Origin: [Phialemoniopsis] sp. UDSM-2020
Lineage: Eukaryota > Ascomycota > Sordariomycetes > Thyridiales > Thyridiaceae
NCBI GenBank assembly: GCA_018873225.1
Contig: JAEILZ010000005.1
Coordinates: 3,906,001-3,970,000, forward strand
Length of the DNA: 64,000 nt
Reading direction: 5' to 3'
Numbering within the stretch: the stretch's first letter is position 1; each line of letters begins with the position of its first letter. Below the pieces are notes generated by a model, which saw only the letters and a list, made by a program, of their open reading frames with translations, ran no database searches and had not been told where the DNA came from. A program made the translations under genes and the position numbers. Below are positions 46,892 through 56,777 of the stretch, one piece after another.

Positions 46892-48656
46892 ATGTCTGGT
46901 ACAGAGAAAACAGTGTTCGGCAACCCACAAAACGCCGACGTCGGCAGTGACTCTATCTCTTCTCGTGGTGAGCCCAAGGGTCTTTGGCATCGCGTAAAAG
47001 GACGAACGAGACTTGAGGTTGAGGAGAGCAGTTATGCGCCGCCGGGAACTCTTTGGAGCAACAAGGATCTTGATCCCGTGCCGCCAGAGCAGCAGACATG
47101 GCGTACAGTACGTTGGTCTCTTCGCAGCTCGATACAATACTAGCATGCTGACGTATCCAAGTACAATTTTGTCAATTACTGGATCTCTGACGCCTTCTCC
47201 ATCAGCAACTGGCGCATCGGCTCGTCACTGATTGCCGTCGGTCTGTCATGGAAGCTTGCTCTGGCTGCTGCGATCATTGGAAACTTCATCATGGGTCTTG
47301 TGGTTACGTTTAATGGCCTCATCGGTATGCTTGCAATGTGGAGGCCTCAGGTTCTCGACACAGTGAGAGCTGACTTGAGAGACAGGCGCAAGACTACATA
47401 TTCCGTACACCGTGCAGGCCCGATCTGCCTTCGGGTTCTACTTCTCCTACGTCATGGTCATCATTCGCGTTATTGTCAGCGTCTTTTGGTATGGCATCGG
47501 AACGTACACTGGAGCTGAATGCGTCCGATCGATCATCTATGCCTGGGCGCCCGGCTTCCGAAATATACCAAACCACCTCCCGGAGTCGGCAGACATTGAC
47601 ACTGGTTTCATGATTTGCTACTTTATCTACTGGCTCCTCGTCCTGCCTTTTCACTACATTCCGGCATATCAGCTACGATGGCTCTTCACCGCCAAGGCCA
47701 TCATCTCTCCCATTGCTGGGTTTGCGCTCATGGGATGGATCGTTCACACCACTGGTGGGGGCAACAAGCTCTTTGACTTTGATACCGAGTTCTCTGGGCC
47801 GTCACTGGGCTGGGCTTTCCTGTCTGGCGTCAATGCCCTGATCTCGAACTTTGCCAACGTCGGAGCCAATATCGGTGATTTCACTCGATACTCGCGAAAC
47901 CCAAGAAGTCCCTGGGTCCAGCTGATCGTCATGCCCATCGCCTTCGCCGTCATGGTGCTCTTCGGCATCATCGGCGCCAACGGGTCAAAGCTCATCTACG
48001 GCAAGCTCCTCTGGGACCCCATGCTCATCGTCGATCAGTGGACCAGCCCCGGCGGCCGCGCCGCCGCCTTCTTCATCGCGCTCGCCTTTCTCGTCGCCAA
48101 CATCGCCATCAACGTCTCGGCCAACTCGATCGCCGTCGCCGTCGACCTGTCGACCCTCTTCCCGCGCTACGTCAACATACGCCGGGGCCAGTACCTCTGC
48201 GCCCTGCTCGGCGGCTGGGCCATGGCGCCCTGGAAGATCCTCGCCACGGCCGAGTTGCTGCTGACCTTCATGGACGGCTACTCTATCTGGCTCGCGCCCA
48301 TCTCGGGCATCCTCATCGCCGACTACTGGGTCGTGCACCGCCAGCGTGTAAGCGTGCCCGACATGTACCGGCCCGACGGCATGTACGCGTACGAGCGCTG
48401 GGGCACTAACTGGCGGTCGGTGGTCGCCTTTGTCGTCGGCTTCGCGCCGCTGCTACCTGGGTTCGCCAAGGCCGTGACGCCGAGTCTGGCCGGGGTGTCC
48501 GAAGGCGCGCAGCATTTCTACTCGCTGGCGTATCTGTACGCGTTTCTGAGCAGCTCGGTGCTGTACGTTGTGCTGAGCAAGGCGTTTCCGCCGGTTAGCG
48601 AGGCTACTGGGAAAACTATCGATCAGAGTTTGGACGAGCAGGAGACTAGAGTATGA
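46892..48656 (+). CDS. NCS1 nucleobase permease, Fur-type (uracil/allantoin/uric acid)
   Basis: Predicted 549-aa, 12-helix plasma-membrane symporter of the nucleobase-cation-symport-1 family, Fur branch (yeast Fur4/Dal4/Fui1; Aspergillus Fur proteins). Exons 46892-47107, 47162-47324, 47386-48656, phase-consistent. Diagnostic stretches: LWSNKDLDPVPPEQQTWRT/, YNFVNYWISDAFSISNW, NGLIG/ARLHIPYTVQARSAFG created by splicing of exon 2 to 3, ISNFANVGANIGDFTRYSRN, NVSANSIAVAVDLSTLFPRY and LLTFMDGYSIWLAPISGILI. The cytosolic N-terminus is typical of the branch. Exact specificity cannot be read by eye; the divergent adenine deaminase makes a purine-related substrate attractive. Confidence 0.95.
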
Positions 48657-48963
48657 TGCGCAAGTATGCTACTTGTATTGCACCACTAAGACTCAGACTT
48701 CATCGATGTTATCATTTTTAGGTAGCTAGACGGGGATGCTAGTATTAGGATAATTGAATCCTCATGCCTGATGAAGCACTCAAAAGCGTGGTGGGTAGTA
48801 CTTTCCCTTTTACAATTCAATATGATCAATCTAGTTATCTTCGTGACCTAACATCAACTAAGCCTTTCACTCCGATCCTGCGCTCCCTTCGCATCCCTGA
48901 GCCTTAGAGTCCAGCCTCCTTGATGTCACCTGGCAACACACTCCTCTGTCCATCAAAAAAGCC
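48657..48963. other. Short convergent spacer
   Basis: 307 bp between two convergent 3' ends. Nothing recognised. Confidence 0.45.
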
Positions 48964-49854
48964 CTACTGCGTACGCTTATGAGGATCAACGTCTCGAAAG
49001 ATGTGCGTCATGGCGCGAAAGTGCTGGCGGAACTCGCGATACTCGGCACGCGACATGACGATCTCGCCGGCCCAGGCACACGGCTCGCTGTCGACGACGA
49101 CCATGAGGCGAGACATGGACAGGCCATGCTGCTGGTCCTGCGGGTGCTGTAGGTCCACCATCACTGTTTCTTCGTCCTCCTTGCTCTCCTCCTCCTTCTC
49201 CTCTGTAGCTCCGCTCTCAATGTAGGGTTGATTGATAGCCCTCCAGCCAACGGGAGGCGCCGGAGTAACCTCCGGATTATCGACTTGCAAACTGAGCGCC
49301 GCAGCGGCGATGCTCCTAGCCCTGTCTGCGCCCTGGATGGCCGTAGCCATTGCCGTTGACCTCGTCGCCGCGGTGGCAGCTCGTGCCTTGCGCACCTTTT
49401 TCGACTTCAACTGCCTACGCTCGATGGCGGCCTGCCTCTCGCGCCGGCGCTCGAGGCGCTCCTCCTCCGGCCTGGGGTGCACGCGCTTGGAGTGGTTGAG
49501 CTTGGCGCCGATGGACGAGAAGAAGATGTCGCAGTCGCGGCAGAGGCGCTGCTTGGCCGACTTGATGTTGCGCTTGAAGGGGCAATCCGGTAGGTGGGAG
49601 AGCAAGTCCCAGGCGTTCTCGGGGGTGAAGCCCGAGCAGACCTTGTCGCAGCAGGGGCAGCGGACGGTGTCGTCCGTCGTAGTGACTACGTCGGCGGCGC
49701 CGTCGTCGGTACTGGTGACGTTGATGTTGGTGTTGTCGGGCTGGTAGAAGAAGCCCGCGGCGGCCACGGCCTCGGCCCTTGGCTCGGCGTGCGGCCAACC
49801 TTCGAAGGAGTAGAGGCGGTTGTCGTCGTCGATGTATTTGGTGTAGACTTCCAT
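48964..49854 (-). CDS. BIR-like plus C2H2 zinc-finger protein
   Basis: Single-exon gene, predicted 296 aa. Residues 12-40 read NRLYSFEGWPHAEPR ... AAAGFFYQPDN, the first half of a BIR (inhibitor-of-apoptosis repeat) domain. After an acidic Thr/Asp-rich insert of about 20 residues comes VRCPCCDKVCSGF ... AWDLLSHLPDCPF, the zinc half, with C-x2-C-x17-H-x3-C spacing instead of the canonical C-x2-C-x16-H-x6-C. A C2H2-like finger follows (RLCRDCDIFFSSIGAKLNHS, KRVH), then a basic helix (RLERRRERQAAIERRQLKSK) and an acidic stretch. Start taken at the first ATG in frame (MEVYTKYIDDD). It is too short for the two-BIR Bir1/survivin homologue. Function unknown; zinc binding is likely, a role in death or chromosome passage only a possibility. 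Confidence 0.65.
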   Translation of the reverse strand: MEVYTKYIDDDNRLYSFEGWPHAEPRAEAVAAAGFFYQPDNTNINVTSTDDGAADVVTTTDDTVRCPCCDKVCSGFTPENAWDLLSHLPDCPFKRNIKSAKQRLCRDCDIFFSSIGAKLNHSKRVHPRPEEERLERRRERQAAIERRQLKSKKVRKARAATAATRSTAMATAIQGADRARSIAAAALSLQVDNPEVTPAPPVGWRAINQPYIESGATEEKEEESKEDEETVMVDLQHPQDQQHGLSMSRLMVVVDSEPCAWAGEIVMSRAEYREFRQHFRAMTHIFRDVDPHKRTQ

Positions 49855-50896
49855 TATCTTAGTATGTTTGGAGACGGTGTACCGAAGCTTGAGACAAAGC
49901 AATGGGGCTAGGACTGTTGGTAAGTTGATCAGTAGTAGGGGGTTTCAATGTTTTCCAAGCTTCGGTGTAAGTGGTCTACGATCTACTTGCGATCAGGAGC
50001 CGTTGACCCTAGATCATATAGTTGTCGTGCCCGCAGACTCCTTGTCAACGGTTGAATGAACATACGAACAATATGAAAGGCTTTGTCGTGACGGCTTTCT
50101 TTGACTAAGATACATTGTGCGGCAACGAAGAAAGGGGCTCACGTTGAGCGAGCATTTGGTATGGCAAGCACGGGCATTGCACAAAGAAGCAGTGTATGAT
50201 TGTTGGCAATCTCAAAACAACACGATGCTCGCCAAAGAACAATGGAAATGGGTACTAGGAGTTGCAAGGCAAGCATGCTCCAATTCTACAACGGCACCAC
50301 ATCGTCGAGTGGATTCCTTGGACGCAGAGCACACCATCATGGTACGTGACTGCTTTGAAGATCATACACTGCAAAGATCCACTGCACTGAAAGAGTTGGC
50401 CGTCTTTGATTGGGTAGACATGCTTCGTTTGCTTTGAGGCAAGCTGCCGTTGAGGCAACCCGGCATCACGGTGGCCTCTACCTGATCTGCACGGCAAGGC
50501 TGGCGTGCAATTTTCATCGTTCATTGTCTAAGAAAGAGTAATTAGGTTGTTTACTGATTGTGCTGTATCTTGCCTGTCACAGAGCACAATTTTAGGCACC
50601 ATTCGATGATGTTTTGGCTCTGAAGGCGGTACCAGAGGTAACTACGTAGGTCGTTGAATTTAGGAAGGCCATGTCCGCTTAGTCATTTTGCAACGGGCGG
50701 TTGTGGCCCAAGCTCCCGCAATTTTCTAGAAGCACTCCAGAATCTCCAAAAATCCATGCTCCACGCGAAATGCACACCTAATACCAGACACAATGAGCCA
50801 TTGACCCTCCCTTTCAACGCCCCAGGTGTCGCTTTCGAGATCCAGCTACTGTACCGCGTGCAAACTTCTGGCCGGATCTGCAGCTTGCCCGCCAGC
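49855..50896. other. Divergent intergenic region BIR-like / GatB
   Basis: 1.04 kb. It includes an in-frame ATG at 50756 that could extend the GatB protein, but the later ATG gives a better presequence. Other short frames carry no feature. Confidence 0.5.
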
Positions 50897-52804
50897 ATGA
50901 CGCGCATCCCCACTAACCAGCTCCGGAGATACCTCCTCGGCGGCCAGCTCTCAAACAATGGCTGCCTTCAAACAGGCGGTGCTTCTCGACGCGCACACCC
51001 GTTTCGCTCCTCTCTGCGTGCCTCCGCAGCTCCAATCCTGCACCAGATCCGCAGTTTCCACGCGCAAGAACAAAGCCCGATCGATGCCTCACAAAAGCCC
51101 GCTCCCGTCGTGCCGCTCCGCAAGCAGCTAAAGGACGAAGCGAAAGCCGCCAAAGCGGCAGGCAAGAACAAGAAAAAGAAGAAGAATGCAGACAATCAGA
51201 CGGTACCGGGATGGGAGCTGACGGTGGGCATCGAGATTCACGCCCAGCTCAACACGGCGCGCAAGCTCTTTTCCGCGGCGGCCACCTCGTTCAACGACGA
51301 CCCCAACACGCACGTCGCGCTCTTTGACGTAGCAGTCCCCGGCTCCCACCCCCATTTCCAACAAGAGACCCTGATACCTGCCCTACGAGCCGCCCTCGCC
51401 CTCAACTGCGACATCCAAAAGGTCAGCCACTTTGATCGAAAACACTACTTCCACTGGGACCAGCCATCGGGCTACCAGATCACGCAATACTACGAGCCTT
51501 TTGCAAGGAATGGGTACATTACGCTCTACGCAAGAGATGGGATTGCCGCTCAGGACGGCGAGGAGATTCGGATCGGCATACAGCAGATTCAAATGGAGCA
51601 GGACACGGGCAAGACGATCGCGCGCCCTGGCGATGTACATCTCTTGGACTTCAATCGCGTTGGAGCTCCCTTGATCGAGATCATCACGCTGCCGCAGATG
51701 CATCACCCGGCCACGGCTGCGGCGCTGGTCAGGAAGATCCAATTGCTGTTGAACTCGGTGGATTCGTGCGTTTCGGGCATGGAGTCTGGTGGGCTGAGGG
51801 CCGACGTCAACGTATCCGTACGTCGGACTGACGACCCGTCCGGCAAGCTCGGCCAACGCACCGAGATCAAGAACTTGAGCAGCTTCAAGGCAGTGGAAGA
51901 CGCCATCATTGCCGAGCGCGATCGTCAAATTGCCGTCTTGGAGGCAGGCGATGTCGTCCTGGGCGAGACTCGTGGATGGTCGTTGGGAAGCACCGAGACT
52001 CGAAGATTACGAGGCAAGGAAGGAGAGGTCGACTACCGATATATGCCAGATCCTGATCTAGGGCCGGTCATCATTGGTGATGATCTCGTGAGTCGGTTGG
52101 CGGAGACGATGGGCGCGCTGCCTGACGCGGAACTTGATGATCTGATTCAAAACTACGGCCTCTCCTCGAAAGACGCGGTGTCACTGATGCTCCTTGACAA
52201 TGGTGGTCGCGTTCAATTCTTTTACGACGTTGTCGACTCGCTGGAGGAGAGGATGACTAGGGACGGAGACGTGGCGGTTGATGTCAAAGACCTACGAACT
52301 CTAGCTGGCAATTGGGTGCTTCACGAGCTTGGTCGTCTCACATCGGACCGCAACACGGATGGTGAGACCGACAACGACCTCCAGATGACACCGGAGGGCA
52401 AATGTCGCATCGGCGCCACTGACCTCGCCGACATCCTCACGTACCTACAGCAGAAGCGCATCACTGCTCGCGTGGCAAAGGAGCTTCTCTTTGCCGTTTT
52501 TCGAGGCGACATTGGCAGTCCAGAAGGTGGCATTGGCAGCGTGACGGAGGCCATCGAGAGAGACAATCTGTGGTTCGATGAGCTGACACAAGAAGAGTAT
52601 GGCGCCCTCGCGGAAGAAGCTTTAGTGGGTCAGGAGAAGGTCCTGAAGGAATTTGTAAATTACAAGCAGTATCCTCAGGGGAAGCTCATGTTCCTGGTGG
52701 GTAAGATGATGCGGCTGGGTCCACAGGAGCGGATCGACCCGGCCACGGCCGAGAAGATCATGAAGGCCAAAGTGGAGGAGCAACTGACGGGCAGGGATGC
52801 GTGA
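50897..52804 (+). CDS. PET112: Glutamyl-tRNA(Gln) amidotransferase subunit B, mitochondrial
   Basis: Predicted 635-aa subunit of the mitochondrial GatFAB-type complex that converts Glu-tRNA-Gln to Gln-tRNA-Gln. Single exon. Start at 50897 gives an Arg-rich presequence without acidic residues (MTRIPTNQLRRYLLGGQL ... RRAHPFRSSLRASAA). The GatB core begins WELTVGIEIHAQLNTARKLF; then FDRKHYFHWDQPSGYQITQY, ESGGLRADVNVSVRR, KNLSSFKAVEDAI, and DYRYMPDPDLGPVII. The tRNA-binding C-terminal helical and YqeY-like region ends KLMFLVGKMMR. The length matches fungal Pet112 allowing for a Lys-rich insert (GKNKKKKKNADN). Confidence 0.96.
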   Translation: MTRIPTNQLRRYLLGGQLSNNGCLQTGGASRRAHPFRSSLRASAAPILHQIRSFHAQEQSPIDASQKPAPVVPLRKQLKDEAKAAKAAGKNKKKKKNADNQTVPGWELTVGIEIHAQLNTARKLFSAAATSFNDDPNTHVALFDVAVPGSHPHFQQETLIPALRAALALNCDIQKVSHFDRKHYFHWDQPSGYQITQYYEPFARNGYITLYARDGIAAQDGEEIRIGIQQIQMEQDTGKTIARPGDVHLLDFNRVGAPLIEIITLPQMHHPATAAALVRKIQLLLNSVDSCVSGMESGGLRADVNVSVRRTDDPSGKLGQRTEIKNLSSFKAVEDAIIAERDRQIAVLEAGDVVLGETRGWSLGSTETRRLRGKEGEVDYRYMPDPDLGPVIIGDDLVSRLAETMGALPDAELDDLIQNYGLSSKDAVSLMLLDNGGRVQFFYDVVDSLEERMTRDGDVAVDVKDLRTLAGNWVLHELGRLTSDRNTDGETDNDLQMTPEGKCRIGATDLADILTYLQQKRITARVAKELLFAVFRGDIGSPEGGIGSVTEAIERDNLWFDELTQEEYGALAEEALVGQEKVLKEFVNYKQYPQGKLMFLVGKMMRLGPQERIDPATAEKIMKAKVEEQLTGRDA

Positions 52805-53215
52805 TGTCGGTAGTCGAAACCCGGCGATGGGTCCTGGACTGTTTCCAATCATAACAACACGAGTCCTTGGGTCGGGACAGGCCACAAATCAGCGTTCATG
52901 GATGCGACGAAACCTCACCTCATGCATGCCTGGCATCAGGAATGTTGCTCTGATGGGGACCCACGTGATAACTGTAGGCCCACTACTAAAAGGCCCATTG
53001 TTTGGCTCCTTTTTGCCTGTTTCGTGCTAGCATTCTTCTCCAATTCCCATCGCTGCAGATCACCAGATTTTGTACCACCACCCCAAACCCAAACTCATTT
53101 AAGCATCACCACCACGGCAGCAAAGCCTCTCTCGCGTGTGTAACGTTTGGCGGACGGCTGCATTAGACTTTTTGTTAGTCTCCCGTACTTTTGGTGCCAT
53201 GCGCCCCGTCCCGTC
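52805..53215. other. Spacer upstream of the TDT transporter gene
   Basis: 411 bp with the GatB 3' flank and the transporter promoter. Nothing else recognised. Confidence 0.45.
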
Positions 53216-54639
53216 ATGGCAGCGTCCGTTGTAAAAGATCACCAGCCCGAGCCCAGCGGGGAGCTTAAGGCGCGGTCCCGGGCCATGTCGTCTGGCCGGC
53301 GCTCCTGCGATGTCATCTCTAGCTCCGGCATCCATGCAGATGCCGGCTTCCACCCCGTCGAGCGGATCCCCACGTATCTGCAGCCCGAAATACCTTTGCG
53401 CGAACGCCTGCATCATTTTACCTTTGCATGGTATACCGTAACGTCAGTAAAATTTTCCAATTGCCCCCTCCTGGCGGGGGAGTTTGATTTCTGAGTGAGA
53501 CTGACTCGCAGCATCGCGGGGTGCATTACAGCATGTCTACGAGCGGCATCACCTTGGTGCTGGCATTGACGCCGCACCGCTTCACGGGCCTAAACTACAT
53601 CGGCCTCGTCCTGCTCGTCTTTGACCTCTTGTTCTTCGTCCTCATCACCCTCTCCCTCGTCTTCCGCTTCACCATCCACCGCCGCACCTTTCGCAAGGCC
53701 CTCACCCACCCGACCGAGGCCCTCTTCATCTCCACCTTCTTCCTCTCCATCGCCGCCTTCCTGACCAACATGGACGAGTACGGCAACATCTTCCTCGGCG
53801 ACACGGCCAAGACGGGCCTCTCCAAGTTTCTGCAGGCCGCCTTCTGGATTTATCTGGTGTGCACCTTTCTGTTTTCTGTACTGATGTACCACCTCCTCTT
53901 CACCGTGAAAGAGGAGCGTCGTCTCACGGTCGATGTCATGACGCCCGCCTGGATCCTGCCCATCTTCCCCGTCATGCTGGCCGGCACCCTCGCGGGCTCC
54001 TTCTCGAGGCAGCTCCCCGCCGACCAGGCGCTCGCCATGCTCTGCGCCGGGCTAGCGGCCCAGGGGCTCGGCCTGCTCGTCTCGCTCTTCATGTACTCGA
54101 CCTACCTCTCGCGGCTCATGGCTTTCGGCCTGCCCGGCCAGCGACCGGGAATGTTCATCGCCGTAGGCCCGCCGAGCTTCACGTGTGCCGCGCTCGTCGC
54201 CATGGCGTCGGACGTCCCGCGCGTCTTCACCCAGCTCCTTTCCTCCGCGTCGTCGTCGCCCGGAGAGCAGATCTCGATCCTGACGGGCGCTGGCGACGTC
54301 GCCACCCTGGCCGCCGGGATTAGACTGTTGGCCATCGCGGCGTCCATGTTCCTCTGGGGCCTGAGCTTCTGGTTCCTCGTGTCGGCGCTCGCGGGCGTGG
54401 CGAGCGGCATGCCCGACCGCAAGTTCCACCTCAGCTGGTGGAGTTTTGTTTTTCCCAACGTCGGGTTCACCGTTGCGACGATCCGTATGGGCGGCGCGAT
54501 CGGCAGCGAAGGGCTGCTGTGGGCCGCGACGGCCATGACGATATGTCTCGTCGTGGTGTGGCTGTTTATCGTGTTTCGGTGCGTCTTGGCTGTGTATAGG
54601 CGGGAGATTGTGTGGCCTGGGCACGACGAGGATCAGTAA
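53216..54639 (+). CDS. TDT-family transporter, Mae1-like C4-dicarboxylate carrier
   Basis: Predicted 444-aa, ten-helix plasma-membrane protein of the telurite-resistance/dicarboxylate family, which contains malate carrier Mae1 and sulfite pump Ssu1. Exon 1 (53216-53442) and exon 2 (53532-54639) join in phase to rebuild the signature RLHHFTFAWYTVTMSTSGIT. Other marks: FTGLNYIGLVLLVFDLLFFV, HPTEALFISTFFLSIAAFL, DVMTPAWILPIFPVMLAGTL, GPPSFTCAALVAMA, LSWWSFVFPNVGFTVATIRM. MSTSGIT and the HPTE motif favour the Mae1 side over Ssu1, though substrate is not certain. Starting at 53527 inside exon 2 would lose the first helix signature. Confidence 0.9.
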
Positions 54640-55299
54640 AGGATCTTGGTCGATGTTGACTGAGTAATGTTGACTTTGGGCTTGGATCCAAGGGGATGAT
54701 AATGAGCATGTTGTTAGATACCATATAGATTGCAGTGCATTTTGAGTATACATATAGTAATGTAATAAAGTGGTGTGGCCATTCGAATGATGGAAAATAG
54801 CTGTCTACCTTTAACATAACGAATAAATAACTTGTGTTTTGATATAAATTAAATTTCCATTTTGGATTAAATTCCTGTTGTTTCGGTATTTCTTGTATTA
54901 TTTCATCAACTGTCCATAATTAATTGTATTCTTCACCCAAGATGAAGTCCGAAATCTGTCAAGACTAAAATGATATCGGTGGATGCTACCTAATAGTTTG
55001 ACTGGGCTTTGGGAGACTGTTTTCGTGTATGAATGTTTTCGGCAACAAACAAGCATTATCACCGCCTGCTCACTTCACTTCTACATCACCTTTTTCTCAA
55101 CCAGTTCAGGCACTGAAGTGGTCTTCATCCTCAAGCACTGATCCTGATCCTGCCTCTGAAAGACGGCTTGCAATGCTTTGTTTGCTTCTGTCATATATTA
55201 GCTCCCTAGTCGGTCAACAAGAAACAAAATCCGTCTTCATCACATTGCAAGTCAGCATTTGAGCAGCTTGAGCATCCGCTTACCTCGACGTTTGCAACT
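54640..55299. other. A+T-rich spacer before the gag-like gene
   Basis: 660 bp; 54780-54960 is strikingly A+T-rich (ATAAATTAAATTTCC-like sequence) compared with the G+C-rich genes around it. No LTR, target-site duplication or RT remnant was recognised. Confidence 0.45.
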
Positions 55300-55980
55300 A
55301 TGAGCGAAACGCCCTCTCGCGAGAACCCGCCTGTCCTCGGCGTCAAGACCCTCAGGAATGTCGACGATCTAATGGACTGGTCCGAGTCGCTCGACGCACA
55401 CCTCGGCTCTCTCAACCTCAGCTACTTGCTCAACCACGAGCTGGACCCAGCCAACCACCCCGAGCAGACCCGCAAGGAGCACAAGAAGAAGCGCCGGCAC
55501 GACGTCAAGCTGGTCTGTAACACCATCCGCGAGTCGGTCCTTCCCGCCGCCGACATCCTTCGCGACAACGGCTACGATATTGAGGCGAAGATGCAGCCGC
55601 GCCAGCACTACGACGCCGTCGTCTTCGCGATGCAGCAGCACGCCCTGCGCTCCGGGCTCGTGCGCGACCTCATATTCGACCTGTGCGTCGCCGACGCCGA
55701 CAACTGCGACACGCTCGCCGCGTACCAGGGCCAGCTCGTCCAGCTGCGCCGGCGCATGACGTGCGCCGGCTGCTACCCGGGCGACAGGTTCTTCATGTGG
55801 ACTGGCGTCCTGGGCCTGCGGCTCGCGTACCCGAACCTCTACATGGAGCTCGACGAGAGGCTGAGGCGTGGGGAGCTGGAGCTGGCGGACATGATGCAGA
55901 GGATCTCGCGCAAGGCGATCAAAGAGACTGTGATCATGAGCCCGACCAAGGGCACGCCGATTCGGGTCGGCGAGGCTTGA
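55300..55980 (+). CDS. Copia gag-like single-exon protein, possibly domesticated
   Basis: Predicted 226-aa soluble protein. Its order of helical blocks follows the Ty1/copia Gag capsid region: DDLMDWSESLDAHLGSLNLS (the Trp-x2 ... L opening), LLNHELDPANHP, RHDVKLVCNTIRESVLP, AMQQHALRSGLVRDLIFDLC, LAAYQGQLVQLRRRMTCAGC, FFMWTGVLGLRLAYPNLYME and a last helix MMQRISRKAIKETV. There is no CCHC zinc knuckle, protease, integrase or reverse transcriptase after it, and the frame is intact and G+C-rich like host genes. I infer either a domesticated Gag or a truncated element; the family link is by pattern only. Confidence 0.6.
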   Translation: MSETPSRENPPVLGVKTLRNVDDLMDWSESLDAHLGSLNLSYLLNHELDPANHPEQTRKEHKKKRRHDVKLVCNTIRESVLPAADILRDNGYDIEAKMQPRQHYDAVVFAMQQHALRSGLVRDLIFDLCVADADNCDTLAAYQGQLVQLRRRMTCAGCYPGDRFFMWTGVLGLRLAYPNLYMELDERLRRGELELADMMQRISRKAIKETVIMSPTKGTPIRVGEA

Positions 55981-56777
55981 GCGGTGGAAGGAGGAGGACG
56001 ACCCCGGGGTTTTACATTCTTGATATGATGGGGAGACTACCTAATGTACATGGTACTTCTAATGTGCGATTCTGGGAAGGGGAAGTAGATGGAATGGGTG
56101 GATCACATACTGAGAGTACTTTAACCCGAAGACGGAACCAGACAACCCGAAGACCTGGGTTGGACAGACAGCGAAATAATAATTGCACCACTCTGAGCCT
56201 CTCTCCATTAATTAAGGTTATGACCGTGCACTCTGACGTATATTAGTAGAGGTCAGGATTGAATCTCGCGTGGCTGGTGCTGGTCGTAACGAAGCGCACA
56301 GCCCACACCGTATGGAGAAGACTTCCTCCTCCAACTCTTTAACAATCATACTACCCTGTTCCCGGTAGAGGGATATATTTCGGACCGACTTTTTGCATCA
56401 TCTACGTACTGCTCAATTGCTCACCTACCCCAGCCACCGGATCTGTTTCCCATCTCTACCGGCTGCTAAGCCCTAGACGGCAACTGGTTATTGGGAAAAG
56501 CGGCACGGTACCGAGGATCTACAGTCACATCGGCGCAAGGCACAACAAACGCGCACCAATCGGCACGCCCGCCATGGCCTGGGCGATATGACTTCACTCC
56601 TCCTTCCCCGCACCGACGCGTTGGAGAAGCTCCACGATCACGGCCCGCCGCGGTCCGACCCTGCTCTTAAAAGGTGAGGGCGGACGGACCAGACAAGCCT
56701 GACCTGCGTTGTACAGCATCAATTGGGCTCTGTAAGGCTACACAGGTCGAACACGTCATTCGTAGCCAGTCAAAACC
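55981..56777. other. Spacer and GH2 promoter
   Basis: 797 bp between the gag-like gene and the GH2 gene. Nothing further recognised; no LTR-like terminal repeats were seen on either side of the gag-like frame. Confidence 0.45.

Noticed and set aside
54780..54960. A+T-rich stretch as LTR or RIP-mutated transposon remnant
   Set aside because: No terminal repeats, target-site duplication or coding remnant; too short to judge RIP bias.
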